A stretch of 5,630 nt of DNA, taken from NCBI GenBank assembly GCA_016222925.1, contig JACRQB010000027.1, positions 1-5,630 on the forward strand. The letters run 5' to 3'. The position numbers were made by a program, and so were the translations under genes. Position 1 is the stretch's first letter. Each line of letters opens with the position of its first letter. The stretch is from Nitrospirota bacterium (GTDB lineage Bacteria > Nitrospirota > Nitrospiria > Nitrospirales > Nitrospiraceae). The notes beneath the pieces are model-generated. The model ran no database searches and was not told the origin of the DNA. It worked only from the letters and a program-made list of their open reading frames with translations. Shown here one piece after another: positions 1-5,630 of this stretch.

Positions 1-16
1 TTAAGGAGGTGTGGGA

Positions 17-433
17 CTAGGCCGGATCGTCTTCGATGGGACAACGATCGTCGTATCCGGATGTGACTTCGTGCCACCAGCGGATTTCTTTCTCGCCAAG
101 TTTCCAACATAAGTAGACGACTCGACCGTCACGGATATGTGGGAAGTCGCACAGCCCAAGATCGATGTCTTTTACAACGACTCCCAGCTCATGGATGGTA
201 TGAAGGTTGGCACTGATGTCCTGAAGGCTTTTCACGTAGGATACGCCTGCTGGTGTCCCACCGCCGAAACATGCATTGGCCGATGCTTTGCTTACCTCCT
301 CGCGAGTTCGCATCAGGACGGTTTTACCTTCCCGCACGGTTGACAGATGCAACTGGAGCTGAGGGATAAGCTGATTAGCTTCCAGAAGTGAAAATACGCG
401 GCTCGGGCTAGTTTCGTTTTCGTCACGCGCCAT
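17..433 (-). CDS. DUF2203 family protein, function unknown
   Basis: This 138-residue protein reads on the minus strand from an ATG at 431-433 to a TAG at 17-19. I recognise it as DUF2203 from three blocks: an N-terminal FSLLEANQLIPQL (residues 14-26), a central GVVVKDIDLGLCDFP (84-98), and a C-terminal block at 106-123 with LCWKLGE followed by IRWWHE. The part between the first two blocks is predicted helical and has a Gly-rich stretch near residues 57-63. There is no signal peptide or membrane segment, so it should be cytoplasmic. Length is normal for the family. No biochemical function is known to me. No good Shine-Dalgarno sequence precedes the ATG, but the first conserved block begins only 13 residues in, which supports this start. 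It is divergent from rho, and a small palindrome lies about 45 bases upstream of its start. Only 16 bases lie beyond the stop, so its downstream context is not visible. Confidence 0.85.
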   Translation of the reverse strand: MARDENETSPSRVFSLLEANQLIPQLQLHLSTVREGKTVLMRTREEVSKASANACFGGGTPAGVSYVKSLQDISANLHTIHELGVVVKDIDLGLCDFPHIRDGRVVYLCWKLGEKEIRWWHEVTSGYDDRCPIEDDPA

Positions 434-476
434 GTCGTACTCGCTGTCTCAATCGGTGTTAGATTCGATATTCTCC

Positions 477-487
477 TGTGTAACACA
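477..487. promoter_or_regulatory. Small palindrome, possible operator upstream of the DUF2203 gene
   Basis: The 11-bp sequence TGTGTAACACA is a perfect inverted repeat with five-base arms and one central base. Part of it (TAACAC, 481-486) is also the inverted partner of GTGTTA at 456-461. It lies 44-54 bases upstream of the DUF2203 start codon, where an operator or promoter would be expected. I see no convincing -35/-10 pair on the minus strand around it, and I cannot name a regulator that would bind it. An 11-bp palindrome may also occur by chance. Confidence 0.25.
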
Positions 488-574
488 CTTTAAATTCAGG
501 GAACAACCCGTGAGCGAGATTAACTAGGAAGGATTGTCCGCATGATGCAGGGAAAACAAAATTCTGGATGCTAG

Positions 575-603
575 TTGACAACCGGTCGATGCCTGGGTAT
601 CAT
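575..603 (+). promoter_or_regulatory. Sigma70-type promoter for rho
   Basis: A perfect -35 hexamer TTGACA (575-580) is followed after exactly 17 bp by TATCAT (598-603), which matches the TATAAT consensus at five of six positions. It is the only good promoter match I found in the intergenic region, and it points toward rho. Transcription would begin near 609-611, leaving an untranslated leader of about 280 nt before rho. The -10 is part of a direct repeat, so a second TATCAT lies 11 bp downstream. Confidence 0.65.
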
Positions 604-615
604 CGGCGTATCATC
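597..615 (+). repeat. 8-bp direct repeat overlapping the rho promoter -10
   Basis: GTATCATC occurs at 597-604 and again at 608-615, separated by three bases, so the repeat period is 11 bp, close to one helical turn. The first copy contains the -10 hexamer and the second spans the predicted start site. It could be a binding site for a regulator contacting one face of the helix, a duplicated -10, or chance. Confidence 0.5.
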
Positions 616-889
616 TAAGGCTGGGCTGATTCTCTCCACCGAAGAATTCAACTCCGGAACCTGTCCCGAATCAAATCTAGCAGCAGCGGGCGTGACGTAA
701 CGTAAGTGAGCCTATCAAAGATTCTGCTTGAGCTGTAGACCTCGGAGAATTTTATCTTCCACAAGCAATTCCAACCCAAACAGACCAAGACCTAAATAAG
801 CTCATCGCTACGATAAAACACGTTTCGCATGATCAATCAGTTCGAATGTATTCTGGAAAATAACAAACCCACGGCTTGAGAGGAGTTCT
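604..889 (+). promoter_or_regulatory. Long 5' leader of rho with a C-rich, G-poor segment
   Basis: This gene-free stretch lies between the predicted promoter and rho. It holds no RNA gene or strong hairpin that I can see. The segment 751-810 has 19 C and only 5 G in 60 bases, with many pyrimidine-C pairs. That composition is typical of Rho utilisation (rut) sites, which are unstructured and C-rich. In E. coli the rho gene represses itself by Rho-dependent attenuation in its leader, so a similar arrangement is plausible here but is inferred only from composition and position. A 16-codon open frame (829-879, ATG to TGA) ends two bases before the rho Shine-Dalgarno sequence. It has no ribosome binding site of its own, so I do not call it as a gene. 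Confidence 0.35.
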
Positions 890-908
890 ATGTCAGTAGA
901 TAGGGGGG
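881..908 (+). promoter_or_regulatory. Two alternative ribosome binding sites for rho
   Basis: AGGAG at 881-885 precedes the ATG at 890 with a short spacing of four bases. A second purine run, AGGGGGG (902-908), precedes an in-frame ATG at 914 by five bases. The first is the better Shine-Dalgarno match. The second start gives a protein whose N-terminus (MHLAELK) aligns with the first residues of E. coli Rho (MNLTELK). The sequence alone does not decide between them. Confidence 0.55.
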
Positions 909-2161
909 AAGTAATGCATCTTGCAGAACTGAAACAGAAGTCCATCGCAGACCTGAATGATGTGGCTCGTGAGCTGAAGATCGACGGAGCCGCCAATCTG
1001 AGAAAGCAGGAGCTGATCTTTGCGATTCTCCAAGCTCAGACTGAAAAAAACGGTGTGGTCTTTGGGGAAGGGGTGCTAGAGACTCTTCCTGATGGATTCG
1101 GCTTTCTCCGCGCACCGGACTCAAATTATCTGCCGGGTCCCGACGACATTTATATTTCCCCGTCACAGATCCGCCGGTTCAACCTTCGTACAGGCGACAT
1201 TGTGTCGGGTCAGATCCGTCCCCCGAAAGAGAGTGAACGGTATTTTGCCTTGCTCAAGGTTGAGAAGGTCAACTATGAAGACCCCGAGGTGGCGCGCGAT
1301 AAGATTCTCTTCGATAACCTCACTCCGTTGTATCCCGAAGAACGACTCAATCTGGAGTTCGACCGAGAAGAGTATTGTACCCGCGTCATGGATTTGACAA
1401 CTCCGATCGGCAAAGGCCAACGAGGACTGATCGTGGCGGCTCCTCGTACTGGTAAGACGATGCTTCTCCAAGCGATCGCTCGGGCCATTATCAGGAATCA
1501 CAAAGAAGTCACACTCATCGTGCTGTTGATTGACGAACGACCGGAAGAAGTCACCGACTGGCAGCGGCAGGTGAAGGCGGAGGTCATCAGTTCGACGTTT
1601 GATGAACCGGCGCAGCGACATGCCCAGGTGGCGGAAATGGTGCTGGAAAAAGCCAAGCGGCTTGTCGAACACAAGAAGGACGTCGTCATCCTGTTGGACA
1701 GTATCACCCGTCTCGCTCGGGCTTATAACACCATTGCGCCGCCCAGTGGCAAGGTGCTTTCTGGCGGTTTGGATTCCAACGCACTGCAGCGGCCAAAACG
1801 TTTCTTTGGAGCGGCCCGCAATATCGAGAACGGCGGGAGCCTCACCATTATGGCAACGGCACTGGTCGATACCGGTAGCCGCATGGACGACGTCATCTTT
1901 GAAGAGTTCAAAGGGACCGGTAACATGGAGGTTCATTTGGATCGCCGCTTAGCGGACAAGCGCTTGTTTCCAGCGATCGATATCAGTCAGTCCGGTACGA
2001 GGAAAGAAGAACTGTTGGTGGATAAAGATCGCCTTAACAAGATGTGGATCCTCCGGAAGGTACTCAGCCCGTTGGGGACGATGGAAGCCATGGAGTTCCT
2101 CATGGATAAGATCGGCGGGACCAAGACCAATCAGGAGTTTTTGCAATCGATGAATCGATAA
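890..2161 (+). CDS. rho: Transcription termination factor Rho
   Basis: This is the hexameric RNA-dependent ATPase and RNA-DNA translocase that terminates untranslated transcripts in the cytoplasm. The 423 residues compare with 419 in E. coli. In order: N-terminal Rho_N helical domain (about 10-50); cold-shock-like RNA-binding domain with GFGFLR (69-74), Y88, E116 and Y118 matching the E. coli primary-site residues; Walker A APRTGKT (184-190); catalytic Glu E216 in DERPEE; Walker B DVVILLD (264-270); Q-loop around 283-295 with K288; R-loop DTGSR (327-331); and arginine finger R371 in SGTRKEE. All catalytic residues are present. Differences from E. coli include R186 for K181, R331 for K326, and W224 for M219, the last a position where change gives bicyclomycin resistance. 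An in-frame ATG at 914 would give 415 residues and align better with E. coli. A strong promoter lies 290 bp upstream, and rpmE follows after 96 bp with no clear terminator between. Confidence 0.98.
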   Translation: MSVDRGEVMHLAELKQKSIADLNDVARELKIDGAANLRKQELIFAILQAQTEKNGVVFGEGVLETLPDGFGFLRAPDSNYLPGPDDIYISPSQIRRFNLRTGDIVSGQIRPPKESERYFALLKVEKVNYEDPEVARDKILFDNLTPLYPEERLNLEFDREEYCTRVMDLTTPIGKGQRGLIVAAPRTGKTMLLQAIARAIIRNHKEVTLIVLLIDERPEEVTDWQRQVKAEVISSTFDEPAQRHAQVAEMVLEKAKRLVEHKKDVVILLDSITRLARAYNTIAPPSGKVLSGGLDSNALQRPKRFFGAARNIENGGSLTIMATALVDTGSRMDDVIFEEFKGTGNMEVHLDRRLADKRLFPAIDISQSGTRKEELLVDKDRLNKMWILRKVLSPLGTMEAMEFLMDKIGGTKTNQEFLQSMNR

Positions 2162-2257
2162 TGTGGTGCTTGTTTCTTGAACTTCCTTCGGTTAGAGTAT
2201 TGGCCCTTGGGAAGAGACCACGCACGTTTGTCATTCTTGGGTAAGGAGTTGTAGGTC

Positions 2258-2464
2258 ATGCAGAAGGGTATTCATCCGCTATACCGCGAGGCAACAGTTC
2301 ACTGCGCCTGCGGAAATTCGTTTAAGACCCGTACCACCATTGGTGATATCAGCGTTGATATCTGCTCCAATTGTCATCCGTTCTTCACCGGCACACAAAA
2401 GATCATCGATACTGAAGGACGCGTTGAGCGGTTCAAAAAGAAGTACGCGAAGAAAGACAAGTAG
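2258..2464 (+). CDS. rpmE: 50S ribosomal protein L31 (zinc-binding type)
   Basis: L31 (bL31) is a small protein of the large ribosomal subunit that helps bridge to the small subunit. The 68-residue product is the usual length and starts MQKGIHPLY, typical of the family. Four cysteines, C16 and C18 (CAC) with C36 and C39 (CSNC), form the zinc-ribbon site. This makes it the zinc-containing C+ form, not the cysteine-free paralogue used under zinc limitation. The C-terminus is Lys-rich, as expected for rRNA contact. AAGGAG (2243-2248) lies nine bases before the ATG. It is probably co-transcribed with rho, 96 bp upstream, and a strong intrinsic terminator begins 20 bases after its stop. Confidence 0.97.
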   Translation: MQKGIHPLYREATVHCACGNSFKTRTTIGDISVDICSNCHPFFTGTQKIIDTEGRVERFKKKYAKKDK

Positions 2465-2484
2465 CCACTCTACGTGTCATAGAC

Positions 2485-2523
2485 GGGACCCTGCTTCGCC
2501 TGGAGCAGGGTCCCTTTGTTTTT
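2485..2523 (+). terminator. Strong intrinsic terminator after rpmE
   Basis: The arms GGGACCCTGCT (2485-2495) and AGCAGGGTCCC (2504-2514) pair perfectly over 11 bp. A further U-G and C-G pair can close the loop to four bases (GCCT). The stem is followed directly by TTTGTTTTT (2515-2523). This is a textbook Rho-independent terminator and should end the rho-rpmE transcript. Only 37 bases separate its T-tract from the prfA start codon. Confidence 0.93.
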
Positions 2524-2560
2524 CGGCCTGGTTTAGTCGCGCATCTGAGGACCGACCACG

Positions 2561-3643
2561 ATGGAAGCCGCTTTACTCAAGAAATGGGAATCCGTGGCGT
2601 CACGATTTCAAGAGTTGATCGATCAGCTCATGGATCCCTCTGTCGTCAATCAGCCAGCGCAGCTTCATAAGCTCAGCAAGGAACGTGTCGATCTTGAGCC
2701 GGCGGCTCAGTTGTTCGAAGTCTATCGTAGCAATGCCCGCCAGCTGGAAGAGGCTGCGCAGATTCTGGCCGATCCATCAGCCGGCAGTGACATGCACAAG
2801 ATGGCCTCTGACGAAACCGCTGAGTTGCGGAGGCAGCAGGAAGTCATGGAAGAGCAGGTCAAGGAGCTCTTGATTCCGAAAGATCCACGGGATGAAAAGA
2901 GTCTGCTCCTGGAAATCCGGGCCGGCACCGGCGGAGACGAAGCGGGGCTGTTCGCCGGGGAGTTATTCCGTTCGTATATCAGATATGCGGAGAAGAAAGG
3001 CTTCAAGGTCGATACGGTCGAGGCGGCAGAGAATGGTGTCGGAGGATATAAGAACATCACGGCGCTGATCGAAGGCAAGAGGGCCTATAGCCACTTCAAG
3101 TACGAAGCCGGCGTGCATCGTGTGCAGCGGGTGCCGGTGACCGAAGCGGCGGGCCGGATCCATACCTCTACTGTCACTGTGGCGGTCATGCCTGAAGTGG
3201 ATGAAATTGATGTGAAGATCGATCCCGGAGACCTCCGGATCGACACGTTCTGCTCCTCCGGCGCCGGCGGTCAGAGTGTCAATACGACGAAATCAGCCGT
3301 GCGCATTACCCATATTCCCACCGGAGTCGTGGTGAGTTGCCAGGACGAGCGTTCGCAGCTGAAGAATCGCACGAAAGCCATGCGGACCTTGCGCGCGCGC
3401 ATCGTGGAAGCCGAACGGGAAAAACACGAAGCGGAGATCGCCCAAAACCGAAAATCCCAGGTCGGAACGGGCGAGCGGAGCGAGAAGATTCGCACCTACA
3501 ACTTTCCTCAGAACCGTGTCACCGACCATCGGGTCGGGCTGACGTTGCACAAGCTTGAGCTGGTTATGGAAGGCGACTTGGATGAATTCGTTCAAGCGCT
3601 GAAGGCGCAACAGCAGCAGGCCGAAACCGCCACCGTGTCATGA
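2561..3643 (+). CDS. prfA: Peptide chain release factor 1 (RF1)
   Basis: RF1 reads UAA and UAG stop codons in the ribosomal A site and triggers hydrolysis of peptidyl-tRNA. The 360-residue product is the normal length for RF1. The N-terminal helical domain covers about 1-110. It is followed by the domain with RAGTGGDEA (120-128). The codon-recognition tripeptide is P192-V193-T194 in HRVQRVPVTE, the PxT form of RF1 and not the SPF of RF2. The catalytic GGQ is at 236-238 in SSGAGGQSVN, with Q238 the expected methylation target of PrmC. The conserved RTYNFPQNRVTDHR lies at 311-324. A weak GAGG (2547-2550) lies ten bases before the ATG. The last four bases overlap prmC. C231, just before SSGAGGQ, replaces the Arg of E. 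coli RF1. No promoter is evident between the preceding terminator and this gene. Confidence 0.97.
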   Translation: MEAALLKKWESVASRFQELIDQLMDPSVVNQPAQLHKLSKERVDLEPAAQLFEVYRSNARQLEEAAQILADPSAGSDMHKMASDETAELRRQQEVMEEQVKELLIPKDPRDEKSLLLEIRAGTGGDEAGLFAGELFRSYIRYAEKKGFKVDTVEAAENGVGGYKNITALIEGKRAYSHFKYEAGVHRVQRVPVTEAAGRIHTSTVTVAVMPEVDEIDVKIDPGDLRIDTFCSSGAGGQSVNTTKSAVRITHIPTGVVVSCQDERSQLKNRTKAMRTLRARIVEAEREKHEAEIAQNRKSQVGTGERSEKIRTYNFPQNRVTDHRVGLTLHKLELVMEGDLDEFVQALKAQQQQAETATVS

Positions 3644-4533
3644 TGGTCGTTCCCATTACCGCAGATCCGAAGACGATTGGTATGTTGCTCACGTGGGCCC
3701 AACGCGCGTTGGAGAAATCTGGATCGACCAATGCGTCTCAAGAAGCGCTCTGGTTATTGGCCTACGCATTTGGGCTGAAACCTCACGAGTTGGCGAGTCG
3801 GAGAGACCAAGTGGTGTCAGCTGAAGGACTCTCTCGTGCCGAATCAATCGTATCGAGGAGGATGGCGTGCGAACCCCTCCAGTACATTCTGGGCACACAG
3901 GAATTTTGCGGCCTCGACTTTGATGTGAACCCGGCGGTGTTGATTCCTCGGCCTGAGACCGAACTCCTTGTCCGGGAGACACTCAGGGAGAGTAGGTTTG
4001 CAGAAGGTGCGGTAGTGGTTGATGTGGGAACAGGGTCCGGATGTGTGGCGGTGACCTTGGCGACCATCCTGAGCGGCATGCGAATTTTTGCCCTGGACTG
4101 CTCCGGGGATGCGTTGACGGTTGCCAAGAGTAATGCTGAGAGACACGGCGTCAGCGATAAAATTACTTGGAAGGAAGGGGATCTGTTGTCCCCTTTGCAC
4201 GAATGCCAGTTAGTCGGAGCCGTGGATGCCATCGTGTCTAATCCCCCGTACATCGCCGAAGAGGTCTGGGCCGGTCTGCAACCAGAGGTCCGTGATTTTG
4301 AGCCGCGGTTGGCGTTAGTGGCTGGACAGAGCGGAACGGAGTTCCATGAACGATTGCTCCACGATGCACAGCCATTTCTCGTGCCTGGTGGATTGCTCGT
4401 CATGGAGCTTGGTCAGGGGCAAGCTCCAATTGTGCGATGGGCGGCAGAACAAGCAGGGGGGTACACAGGACTTCAGACCATCAAGGATGAGGCCGGTATC
4501 GAACGGGTGATCATCGCGCGGCGGGTGGGCTAA
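3640..4533 (+). CDS. prmC: Release factor glutamine N5-methyltransferase PrmC
   Basis: PrmC (formerly HemK) uses S-adenosylmethionine to methylate the glutamine of the GGQ motif in release factors, which raises peptide release efficiency. The 297 residues comprise an N-terminal helical substrate-binding domain (about 10-90, ending in EPLQYILG at 78-85) and a Rossmann-fold methyltransferase domain. Motifs seen are LIPRPETELLV (101-111), the SAM-binding DVGTGSG (128-134) and the signature NPPY (201-204), which holds the substrate amide. The start codon lies within ATGATGG: the ATG at 3640 overlaps the prfA stop as ATGA, and a second ATG at 3643 would shorten the protein by one residue. The overlap points to translational coupling with prfA, whose product is its substrate. 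An adenine-DNA or ribosomal-protein glutamine methyltransferase is less likely given this neighbour and the family motifs. Confidence 0.96.
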   Translation: MMVVPITADPKTIGMLLTWAQRALEKSGSTNASQEALWLLAYAFGLKPHELASRRDQVVSAEGLSRAESIVSRRMACEPLQYILGTQEFCGLDFDVNPAVLIPRPETELLVRETLRESRFAEGAVVVDVGTGSGCVAVTLATILSGMRIFALDCSGDALTVAKSNAERHGVSDKITWKEGDLLSPLHECQLVGAVDAIVSNPPYIAEEVWAGLQPEVRDFEPRLALVAGQSGTEFHERLLHDAQPFLVPGGLLVMELGQGQAPIVRWAAEQAGGYTGLQTIKDEAGIERVIIARRVG

Positions 4534-4542
4534 GACCACGGT

Positions 4543-5630
4543 ATGGATGAGATTCTTATCAGAGGCGGCAAGCGACTCGCTGGAGATGTTCGCATTAGCG
4601 GCGCGAAAAATTCCGCTCTTCCGATCTTGGCCTCGACCATTCTGGGAGGCGGGGAGTGCGTCATCACCAATCTTCCAAGGGTCGTGGATGTGCTCACGAT
4701 GGGAAAGCTCTTAGGGATTCTCGGAGCCACGGTATCCCATGAGGGCAATCGGGCGGTCATCCAGGTCGATGCTATTGAATCAACAGAAGCTCCCTATGAT
4801 CTCGTGAAGACGATGCGGGCGTCGGTATTGGTCCTTGGTCCGTTGGTTGCTCGTTGGGGGGAGGCCAAAGTGTCCCTTCCCGGGGGCTGTGCGATCGGAT
4901 CCAGGCCAGTGAACCTTCATTTGGCGGGATTGGCAAAATTAGGGGCTGACATTTCCATTGAGCACGGATATATCACGGCCAGGGCGAAACGATTGAGAGG
5001 TGAGCGGATCTACTGTGATACGCCGACCGTCACCGGTACTGAAAATCTCATGATGGCGGCGACATTGGCCGAGGGAGTGACGACGCTAGAAAATGCGGCA
5101 AAGGAACCAGAAATCGTGGATCTGGCCGAATTTCTTGTCAAGCGCGGCGCGAGAATTCGAGGAGCGGGAACCGATGAGATCGTGATTGAGGGAGTGCGAG
5201 AACTGCATGGTGGGAATCATGACGTCATTCCTGATCGTATCGAGGCTGGCACATACTTGGCGGCAGCAGCCGTGACCCAAGGGGATGTCATCGCGACGCA
5301 TTGCCGTCCGGGTCATCTTGAGGCGGTGCTGATGAAGTTGCGTGAGGCGGGGGCCGACGTGCAGGAAGGCAACGATCATGTGCGTCTGACCATGCCTGAC
5401 AAGTTGCGAGGTACTGATATTAGGACGTTGCCTTTCCCAGGCTTTCCCACCGATATGCAGGCCCAAATGGTTGCGCTGCTGAGTCTCGCCGAAGGCACGA
5501 GTGTCGTGACTGAAACGGTGTTTGAAAGCCGGTTCATGCATGTCGAGGAACTGCGGCGGATGGGAGCCAATATCCGCGTTGAAGGGAACCGGTTGGTGGT
5601 GACGGGACGCAAGCAGCTGACTGGCGCGCC
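4543..5630 (+). CDS. murA: UDP-N-acetylglucosamine 1-carboxyvinyltransferase MurA (3' end missing)
   Basis: MurA transfers enolpyruvate from phosphoenolpyruvate to UDP-GlcNAc, the first committed step of peptidoglycan synthesis, in the cytoplasm. The frame is open from ATG 4543 to the window edge, giving 362 complete codons plus two bases. The family is usually about 417-420 residues, so some 55-60 C-terminal residues are outside. Visible landmarks are SGAKNSALP (19-27) with K22, R92 in TMRAS, the active-site loop LPGGCAIGSRP (112-122) with catalytic C116 and R121, and FPTDMQAQ (301-308) with catalytic D304. C116 is the residue alkylated by fosfomycin, so this enzyme is predicted to be fosfomycin-sensitive, unlike Asp-containing forms. 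The start fits the usual N-terminus (IRGGKRLAGDVRISGAKN, from residue 6). It lies nine bases after the prmC stop with no clear Shine-Dalgarno sequence, so coupled translation within the prfA-prmC-murA unit is likely. Confidence 0.96.
   Translation, partial: MDEILIRGGKRLAGDVRISGAKNSALPILASTILGGGECVITNLPRVVDVLTMGKLLGILGATVSHEGNRAVIQVDAIESTEAPYDLVKTMRASVLVLGPLVARWGEAKVSLPGGCAIGSRPVNLHLAGLAKLGADISIEHGYITARAKRLRGERIYCDTPTVTGTENLMMAATLAEGVTTLENAAKEPEIVDLAEFLVKRGARIRGAGTDEIVIEGVRELHGGNHDVIPDRIEAGTYLAAAAVTQGDVIATHCRPGHLEAVLMKLREAGADVQEGNDHVRLTMPDKLRGTDIRTLPFPGFPTDMQAQMVALLSLAEGTSVVTETVFESRFMHVEELRRMGANIRVEGNRLVVTGRKQLTGA

Noticed and set aside
1..11. TTAAGGAGGTG at the left edge resembles the reverse complement of a 16S rRNA 3' end
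   Set aside because: Only the anti-Shine-Dalgarno core matches. The adjacent bases do not fit the conserved GGATCA of 16S, and the following DNA is a protein gene, so it is most likely chance or a stray Shine-Dalgarno-like sequence.
137..343. 68-codon open frame on the + strand inside the DUF2203 gene
   Set aside because: The minus-strand frame carries recognisable DUF2203 blocks, and the + frame matches nothing.
728..756. Second promoter candidate for rho, TTGAGC-N17-TTTATC
   Set aside because: The -10 matches the consensus at only three of six positions, and the much better promoter at 575-603 is nearby.
434..889. Hidden tRNA, small RNA, mobile element or CRISPR in the divergent intergenic region
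   Set aside because: I found no cloverleaf, terminator-like hairpin, terminal inverted repeats or spaced repeat array. The region is explained as control DNA and the rho leader.
1163..1936. 257-codon open frame antisense to rho
   Set aside because: It lies wholly inside rho on the other strand, resembles no family I know, and is explained by the codon bias of the conserved sense gene.
3783..4403. 206-codon open frame antisense to prmC
   Set aside because: It is low-complexity and rich in Ser, Thr and Arg as expected of an antisense shadow, and it has no start context or neighbour support.
5086..5541. 151-codon open frame antisense to murA
   Set aside because: The sense strand encodes an intact MurA with all landmark residues through this interval.
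1..5630. A previously undescribed multi-gene system
   Set aside because: All complete + strand genes are well-known housekeeping genes in an order known from other bacteria. The only uncharacterised protein is a single DUF2203 member with no visible partner genes.

Overview
The window is a piece of bacterial chromosome of moderate GC content carrying a housekeeping cluster on the + strand: rho, rpmE, prfA, prmC and a murA that runs off the right edge. A divergent gene of the DUF2203 family sits at the left edge. The murA gene implies a peptidoglycan-containing bacterium. The gene order and the flavour of the proteins (RTGKT-type Walker A in Rho, zinc-ribbon L31, DUF2203 neighbour) fit Nitrospirota (Nitrospira-like) best. 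Some Deltaproteobacteria share this order, so the assignment is an inference and not proven by the window.

Layout: 17-433 (-) DUF2203 protein. 434-889 is a 456-bp divergent intergenic region. It holds a near-consensus sigma70 promoter (575-603) pointing at rho, an 8-bp direct repeat overlapping its -10, a small perfect palindrome nearer the DUF2203 gene, and a C-rich, G-poor stretch (751-810) in what would be a roughly 280-nt rho leader. 890-2161 encodes transcription terminator Rho, 2258-2464 ribosomal protein L31, and 2485-2523 a very strong intrinsic terminator. 2561-3643 encodes peptide chain release factor 1, and 3640-4533 encodes PrmC, which overlaps prfA by four bases (ATGA). 4543 to the end is murA, incomplete at its 3' end.

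The genes serve transcription termination (Rho), translation (L31), translation termination (RF1 plus PrmC, the methyltransferase that modifies the GGQ glutamine of RF1) and the first committed step of peptidoglycan synthesis (MurA). PrfA and PrmC are enzyme substrate and modifying enzyme, and their overlap suggests translational coupling.

I found no mobile element, CRISPR array, RNA gene or unknown multi-gene system. The points worth a second look are regulatory (the long rho leader, and the terminator placed just before prfA with no visible promoter after it) and a Trp in Rho at the position matching E. coli Met219, a known bicyclomycin-resistance position.
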